A DNA stretch of 10,721 nucleotides. Origin: an uncultured Bacteroidales bacterium (GTDB lineage: Bacteria > Bacteroidota > Bacteroidia > Bacteroidales > UBA932). Below the pieces are notes generated by a model. The model saw only the letters and a program-made list of their open reading frames with translations. It made no database searches and was not told where the DNA came from. Shown in pieces: positions 6,478-10,721 of the stretch. Numbering within the stretch: the first letter of the stretch is position 1; every line of letters begins with the position of its first letter. The position numbers were made by a program, and so were the translations under genes. Location of the stretch: positions 1-10,721 of the forward strand of contig CALBPX010000059.1 of NCBI GenBank assembly GCA_937899055.1. Reading direction: 5' to 3'.

Positions 6478-7788
6478 TCAGTCGTAGATATAGTACTTGC
6501 TGCTCTTGGCCTTGAAAGCTTTTTCGTCTTTCTCAAAGTAGCCCTTGATACTCTCCCAGGTGTAGGTCTGTGAGAAAGTCTTGCGGATATAGTCTGTTCC
6601 GCATACGATGTCGAACATACGGAAGCGTCCCTTATCGCAGTTCTCAAAGGTTTTCTTGTCTGGATACAGTTTTGCAAGTTCCTGCATTACAAGGAACTGA
6701 ATCTCCACAAGGCGGGCCTTGCCGTAATCGGTGATGAATACTTGAACTCCGCTGCAGTACAGGCCCTGCTTCTTGCCAAAGAAAGGAGTTTCGTAGATGG
6801 TGCGGAACCTTACTCCCGGAAGGTTGAGTGCGTTCATTGCATCGCAGAGTTTCTTGCCATCTATCCATTCTGCCACAAAGAGCTGGAACGGAAGTGTATA
6901 GCCCACGCCTTCGGAAATGTAGCCCAGCTCTCCCATAATGCCGCTTACAGGATAATAGTAGGCGTTCACAATCTGAGGAACCTGCGGAGATGGCAGTATC
7001 CACGGAAGCTTGGTGTCTTCATACAGCATATTGCGCTTCCAGCCCTCCATAGGAACAACCGTAAGCTTGCACTGAACTCCGTTCTTGAGCATCTTTTCGC
7101 TGTTGAGCATCTTTGCCAGTTCTCCCAGCGTAAGTCCATACACATAAGGAATCTTGAACTGGCTGACAAAGGAGTAGAAACCGTCTTCCACAAGGTTTCC
7201 TTCTACCCTTTCTCCGCCGAGCGGGTTGGGACGGTCGAGCACAACGAACTCCTTGCCGGCCTCAGCGCAGGCTTCCATCATAAGTCCCATGGAGCTTACG
7301 AAGGTATAGGAACGGCAGCCGATATCCTGAATGTCAAACACAACCACATCTACGTTGCTCAGGAACTCTGGCGACGGCTTGCGGTTCTTGCCAAAGACAG
7401 AATAAACCGGAATGCCCGTAGCTGAATCCTTTGCATCTTTTACGGAGGCTCCTGCGTAGATATCGCCCCTGACTCCGTGCTCCGGAGCATAGAGGGCTAC
7501 AAGGTTTACGTCCTTGGCATTGTGAAGGATGTCTATGGTTGAGTTAAGCTCAGAATCCACACCGGTGGGGTTGGTCAGAAGTCCTACCCTCTTGCCCTTG
7601 AGCACATCAAAACCCCTGCTGCGGAGTACCTCTATGCCTGGCTTTACAATCTGAGATTTGTTGTGGGAGCAAACTTTTTCTGTCTCTTTTGCATCTTTTG
7701 CCTTGTTCTGGCAGTTAGCCGCAGCTGACGTCATGAAAGCAAACGCAGCCATCAGGAAAAGAAATGATGTTATCTTTTTCATATCCAA
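6478..7788 (-). CDS. namZ: Exo-beta-N-acetylmuramidase NamZ-like (DUF1343, GH171)
   Basis: NamZ-type enzymes remove single N-acetylmuramic acid units from the non-reducing end of peptidoglycan glycans. This 436-residue protein carries the DUF1343 signatures in order: LLTNPTGVD (70-78), LYAPEHGVRG (99-108, with the conserved Glu-His pair), FDIQDIGCRSYTF (151-163), VLDRPNPLGG (183-192), LPSPQVP (265-271) and ISEGVGYTLPF (291-301). An N-terminal signal peptide (AFAFMTSAAA|NC) indicates export. Cys26 follows closely, but Asn before it makes a poor lipobox, so a soluble periplasmic enzyme is more likely than a lipoprotein. It is the last gene of the SpoIID / AmpG-like / NamZ unit, 32 bp after the permease. 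The family call is firm; MurNAc specificity is inferred from characterised GH171 members. An in-frame ATG two codons in is an alternative start. Confidence 0.9.
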   Translation of the reverse strand: MDMKKITSFLFLMAAFAFMTSAAANCQNKAKDAKETEKVCSHNKSQIVKPGIEVLRSRGFDVLKGKRVGLLTNPTGVDSELNSTIDILHNAKDVNLVALYAPEHGVRGDIYAGASVKDAKDSATGIPVYSVFGKNRKPSPEFLSNVDVVVFDIQDIGCRSYTFVSSMGLMMEACAEAGKEFVVLDRPNPLGGERVEGNLVEDGFYSFVSQFKIPYVYGLTLGELAKMLNSEKMLKNGVQCKLTVVPMEGWKRNMLYEDTKLPWILPSPQVPQIVNAYYYPVSGIMGELGYISEGVGYTLPFQLFVAEWIDGKKLCDAMNALNLPGVRFRTIYETPFFGKKQGLYCSGVQVFITDYGKARLVEIQFLVMQELAKLYPDKKTFENCDKGRFRMFDIVCGTDYIRKTFSQTYTWESIKGYFEKDEKAFKAKSSKYYIYD

Positions 7789-7820
7789 TGATTTTCAGAA
7801 TTTGACTTAATACTCAGCGA

Positions 7821-9197
7821 TTATTTTTTGCCGTAAGAAGCATCTACCTTTTTCTTTGCAAGGAAGGTTACAAGCATGGTAGCCAGTCCGCAGAATACCA
7901 CAATCCAGAAGAAGGCCTTGTAGCCCACCGCCATCTGGAGGTCTCCGGCAAAGAAGCCCGGAATCATCATGCTGGCAGCCATAAAGGCCGTACATATTGC
8001 ATAGTGCGATGTCTTGAAATCGCCTTCGCTCAGGTACATCATAAACAGCATATAGGCCGTAAAACCAAATCCGTAGCCGAACTGTTCTATAGCTATGGCT
8101 ATAATGATTGCTAAAAAGCTGGTAGGCTGGAATATGGCCAGATAGCAGAAAGTCAGGCAAGGCAGAATCATGCAGGCGGCCATGGGCCAGAGAGCTTTCT
8201 TCAGACCAACCCTTGATGCATAGATGCCGCCCAGGATTCCCCCGGCCAGAAGGGCTATAACTCCAACTGTTCCGTAAGCCAATCCTATGCTCCCTGTAGG
8301 AAGTCCGAGTCCTCCCCCTATGAACGAGCCGTCAACCAGATTCTCTGCTCTGGCATCTTTCAGGAAAGGCATTATCATCTTGATAAGGAAGGCTTCAGGA
8401 AGCCTGTAAAGAAGCATGAAAGCAATTCCGAGCCATACCAGAGGTTTCTTGAAGAAGGTTTTAAAAGACTGAAGGAAGTCAGACCAGATTCCCTTCTTTT
8501 TTCCGTTTTCGTCATACTGGATATTAGGCTTGTCGTTCTTGGAACGAGGAATTGCAAATGTATGGTAAAGAGTTACAAGACCAAAAATTACGGCTGTAAT
8601 GACCATAGTCCAGAACCATGCACGCGGAATGTCGCCCTTCTTTTCCAAAAGCCCTGCAATGAACACCAGGACTCCCTGCCCGAACACGGATGAAATCCTG
8701 TAGAACGTGCTCCTGATTCCCACAAACGCACTCTGCTGATTCTGCGGAAGCGCCAGCATGTAAAACCCGTCTGCCGCAATGTCGTGAGTAGCTGAGGCAA
8801 AGGCCGTAACCAAAAATATAATGAGCGTTGTGTAGAAAAGGCTTATGGACGTTCCCTTGGCGGCTATTGTTGCTGCATCGGGCCTCGGAAGGGTTACTGC
8901 CAGCAGGATAAAAGCCACCGACATAAGTATCTGCATGAACAGGATCCACCATCTCTTTGTCTTTACAATATCCACAAACGGACCCCATGCGAACTTCAGC
9001 AGCCAGGGCAGATACAACAGGCTGGTGAACCTTGCGTTCTGGTCGTTGGGAACTCCCAGATTTGTGAACATCAGAACGGAAATGGTGTTGACGATAAAGT
9101 AAGGTATTCCTTCTGCAAAATACAGCGTAGGAACCCAGAGCCAGGGATTTCTCTTGGTTTCCTTCTGAGGAACCGAAGGGTTGTTCAATTTTTCCAT
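7821..9197 (-). CDS. AmpG-like MFS permease, probable muropeptide or amino-sugar importer
   Basis: This 458-residue protein of the major facilitator superfamily has about 12 hydrophobic helices. Several segments match the AmpG group: the first helix with YFAEGIPYFI (26-35), LPWLLKFAWGPFVDIVKTKR (63-82, the loop 2-3 motif), ATHDIAADGF (136-145, compare ATQDI..DA in AmpG), and YRLPEAFLIKMIMPFL (265-280). AmpG imports GlcNAc-anhydroMurNAc and its peptides into the cytosol for recycling. A charged loop at about 219-252 joins the two halves. It lies between a SpoIID-domain gene (36 bp upstream) and a NamZ-like gene (32 bp downstream), which supports a role in taking up wall fragments. The exact substrate (anhydro-muropeptide, disaccharide or free MurNAc) is not shown by the sequence. 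Many relatives are annotated only as MFS transporters. Confidence 0.85.
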   Translation of the reverse strand: MEKLNNPSVPQKETKRNPWLWVPTLYFAEGIPYFIVNTISVLMFTNLGVPNDQNARFTSLLYLPWLLKFAWGPFVDIVKTKRWWILFMQILMSVAFILLAVTLPRPDAATIAAKGTSISLFYTTLIIFLVTAFASATHDIAADGFYMLALPQNQQSAFVGIRSTFYRISSVFGQGVLVFIAGLLEKKGDIPRAWFWTMVITAVIFGLVTLYHTFAIPRSKNDKPNIQYDENGKKKGIWSDFLQSFKTFFKKPLVWLGIAFMLLYRLPEAFLIKMIMPFLKDARAENLVDGSFIGGGLGLPTGSIGLAYGTVGVIALLAGGILGGIYASRVGLKKALWPMAACMILPCLTFCYLAIFQPTSFLAIIIAIAIEQFGYGFGFTAYMLFMMYLSEGDFKTSHYAICTAFMAASMMIPGFFAGDLQMAVGYKAFFWIVVFCGLATMLVTFLAKKKVDASYGKK

Positions 9198-9233
9198 GAT
9201 TTATGATTTAATACTTTCTTGAATTCATGCGGG

Positions 9234-10691
9234 CTAATATTTCTTCACGATTTCAGCATTCGGATAGTAATGGTAGAGGATGGAGTCGTAGCTGAAGCCC
9301 TTTGCCCCCATTACGGCGGCTCCTATCTGGCATAGCCCCACTCCGTGCCCCCAGCCTGCTCCGTAGAGCTCAAACTTTGCCGGAACGGCCTGGGCGTCCT
9401 CCGGAAGATATTTGCCTTCGGCATTGAGCCTCTTGGCCACAAAAGCTGAGCTGTAAAGGTGGCTCGGCGATAATATTCTCCTTATTTCCAACTCCTTGCC
9501 TATTATCATTGTCTTTTTTGTTCCAACAATCTTCAGCCTTATGAGCCTTCCGCTTGTTCCTCTTTCCACTGGAACGAGGTTCACTATCTGGCCAAAGTCC
9601 TCTCCGCTCTTGGAATTTACAAGCTCAGCGATTTCTTCCTGCGTGTATTCTACCTTCCAGCGGTAGAAGTTGGCGGTTTCCTGGTCGTAGTTGTTCAGTA
9701 CCTGAGAAAGTATGGCGGCATCTTTGGTGTTGCAGAACGCATCCGGATTTGCAAATATCCAGGCCTCAGCCTTGCCTTCATCGGTAAGGTCAAGTATGGT
9801 AGCTGCATCTTTTCCGTATTTCATCTTAGACGGATCTTTCTTAGCCAAAGCCTCTTTGCGGGCAGTAACTTCCACCTCTGCGCTTTCCTGGCTGTCTCTT
9901 ACAACTTCCAGGTAATCGTAATGGGTATCTTCCCAAGCACTTTCAAACTCTTCCAACATTCCGCCGCAGCATTTGTAGAACCTTGCGTCGCAGATTTCGC
10001 CCTCGTACGAGAGCACCTCTCCCCAGGTCTGATCTACAGCCTTTCGTACTGTTTGGGTAGAAGCTCTCGTAAGGCCCTGATAGCGTTGGCAATGGTCGTC
10101 TGCACAAACGTCAAAGTTGTTGTGGTCGTCGCGGTCGTACCATTTGACCAGTTCGGGGCAGTTGTTTTCGGCATTGTTCCTGAGAGTGCAGGACGGCTGC
10201 TTTTCTTTGCTCGCATGCTCCATCTGGGCCAGAAGCCAGCTCCTGGAAATTACGGCATGGGCCTTCAGCAGGTTTTCGTTTGCCGTTGCGCTCATTTCGG
10301 AAGAAATAACGCTGGTAAGATAATCCTCCACTCCAAGGATGTTGATTGGGCATACCAGACCATGTTCAACTATGAACTTGAGGCTGCCCTCAAACATCTG
10401 GTCTTCCTTCCTCTCCCAATGGAAGTTCACTCCTATGACCACATCGCGGAGCCAGAAGGCAGAAGAGTCCGCCCCCTCCAAAGGCTCAAACAAAAGTTGT
10501 GTATAGAGCTGATCCTCAAATACAAGGCTCTCGCCGTCGTCGGCAAGTTCCACTTCAAGGTCTCCTTGATAGACGGGGCCTTTTGCATTCCGGATGCCGT
10601 TCTTTTCCACAAGACGATACTGGCTGTCAAGCGTAAATCTGATTTTTTGGGCGTGCATTATACCCACGCTTACCTGTGGCTGGTTTCTCAT
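9234..10691 (-). CDS. SpoIID/LytB-domain protein, lytic-transglycosylase type
   Basis: SpoIID-domain enzymes cleave glycan strands, preferring chains stripped of peptides. In this 485-residue protein the catalytic region is YLTSVISSEM (124-133) with the likely general acid Glu132, followed by LLKAHAVISRSW (141-152). CADDHCQ (196-202) matches the Cys/His zinc-type site of SpoIID, CCGGMLEEFESAW (241-253) the next conserved block, and GAGWGHGVGLCQIGA (445-459) the C-terminal signature. The region at about 270-400 is an insertion compared with a minimal SpoIID domain. The N-terminus (MRNQPQVSVGIMHAQKIRF) starts directly with a beta-strand and has no signal peptide. The frame has no stop between this ATG and the window edge, so an upstream start is possible. 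In another frame, stop TAA at 10700-10702 could end a preceding gene. It is the first visible gene of the peptidoglycan unit. Confidence 0.88.
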   Translation of the reverse strand: MRNQPQVSVGIMHAQKIRFTLDSQYRLVEKNGIRNAKGPVYQGDLEVELADDGESLVFEDQLYTQLLFEPLEGADSSAFWLRDVVIGVNFHWERKEDQMFEGSLKFIVEHGLVCPINILGVEDYLTSVISSEMSATANENLLKAHAVISRSWLLAQMEHASKEKQPSCTLRNNAENNCPELVKWYDRDDHNNFDVCADDHCQRYQGLTRASTQTVRKAVDQTWGEVLSYEGEICDARFYKCCGGMLEEFESAWEDTHYDYLEVVRDSQESAEVEVTARKEALAKKDPSKMKYGKDAATILDLTDEGKAEAWIFANPDAFCNTKDAAILSQVLNNYDQETANFYRWKVEYTQEEIAELVNSKSGEDFGQIVNLVPVERGTSGRLIRLKIVGTKKTMIIGKELEIRRILSPSHLYSSAFVAKRLNAEGKYLPEDAQAVPAKFELYGAGWGHGVGLCQIGAAVMGAKGFSYDSILYHYYPNAEIVKKY

Positions 10692-10721
10692 TTTTCTGAT
10701 TAGTTTTTCTTCTGTTTCTCT

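Noticed and set aside
6742..7425. Plus-strand open frame of 227 residues
   Set aside because: It is antisense to the DUF1343 gene, whose motifs are intact, and has no recognisable content.
736..7823. Shared 13-mer at 736-748 and 7811-7823 as an insertion scar or attachment site
   Set aside because: One shared 13-mer pair is expected by chance in a window of this size, and the gene families on either side show no sign of transfer.
9921..10703. Plus-strand open frame of 260 residues
   Set aside because: It is antisense to the SpoIID-domain gene, which carries conserved signatures in the other strand.

Overview
The window looks like a chromosomal segment of a Bacteroidales-type member of the Bacteroidota. 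The evidence is the promoter style (TTTG, 19 bp spacer, TAnnTTTG), the absence of clear Shine-Dalgarno sequences, and a family mix typical of that phylum: a prokaryotic OPT transporter, peptidase T, a DUF6515-like secreted protein, a GH171/DUF1343 exo-muramidase, and a SpoIID-domain protein beside an AmpG-like permease. The genus cannot be fixed from this window. It holds seven protein genes and no RNA gene body, insertion sequence or CRISPR array.

Left edge (1-281): two near-identical strong promoters, one behind the other, fire leftwards out of the window. The short leader at 1-58 carries a boxA-like element and a hairpin, so an rRNA operon, or another very highly transcribed gene, probably lies just beyond the left edge. 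The terminator of mscL sits directly upstream of these promoters.

282-1589 (minus strand): an exported protein with two degenerate TonB-receptor-plug-like repeats, followed 27 bp later by mscL, the large-conductance mechanosensitive channel.

1706-5071 (plus strand): an OPT-family peptide transporter and then peptidase T, a natural uptake-and-hydrolysis pair. A 28-bp tandem duplication overlaps the transporter stop codon. PepT carries a roughly 27-residue insertion before its first metal-binding motif. A symmetric terminator at about 5078-5093 separates this unit from the convergent gene to its right.

5117-6355 (minus strand): an exported Asn-rich protein with 39-bp in-frame repeats and a C-terminal Tyr-rich DUF6515-like domain.

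6478-10691 (minus strand): a compact three-gene unit, SpoIID-domain protein then AmpG-like permease then NamZ-like exo-N-acetylmuramidase, with gaps of 36 and 32 bp. Together they suggest peptidoglycan turnover or salvage: glycan strands cut by a lytic-transglycosylase-type enzyme, MurNAc released by NamZ, and products imported by the permease. The SpoIID-type protein has no visible signal peptide, which is odd for a wall-cleaving enzyme.

No clearly new defence or mobile system is visible. The items most worth a second look are the double-plug protein next to mscL, the peptidoglycan unit with its leaderless SpoIID protein, and the paired edge promoters.
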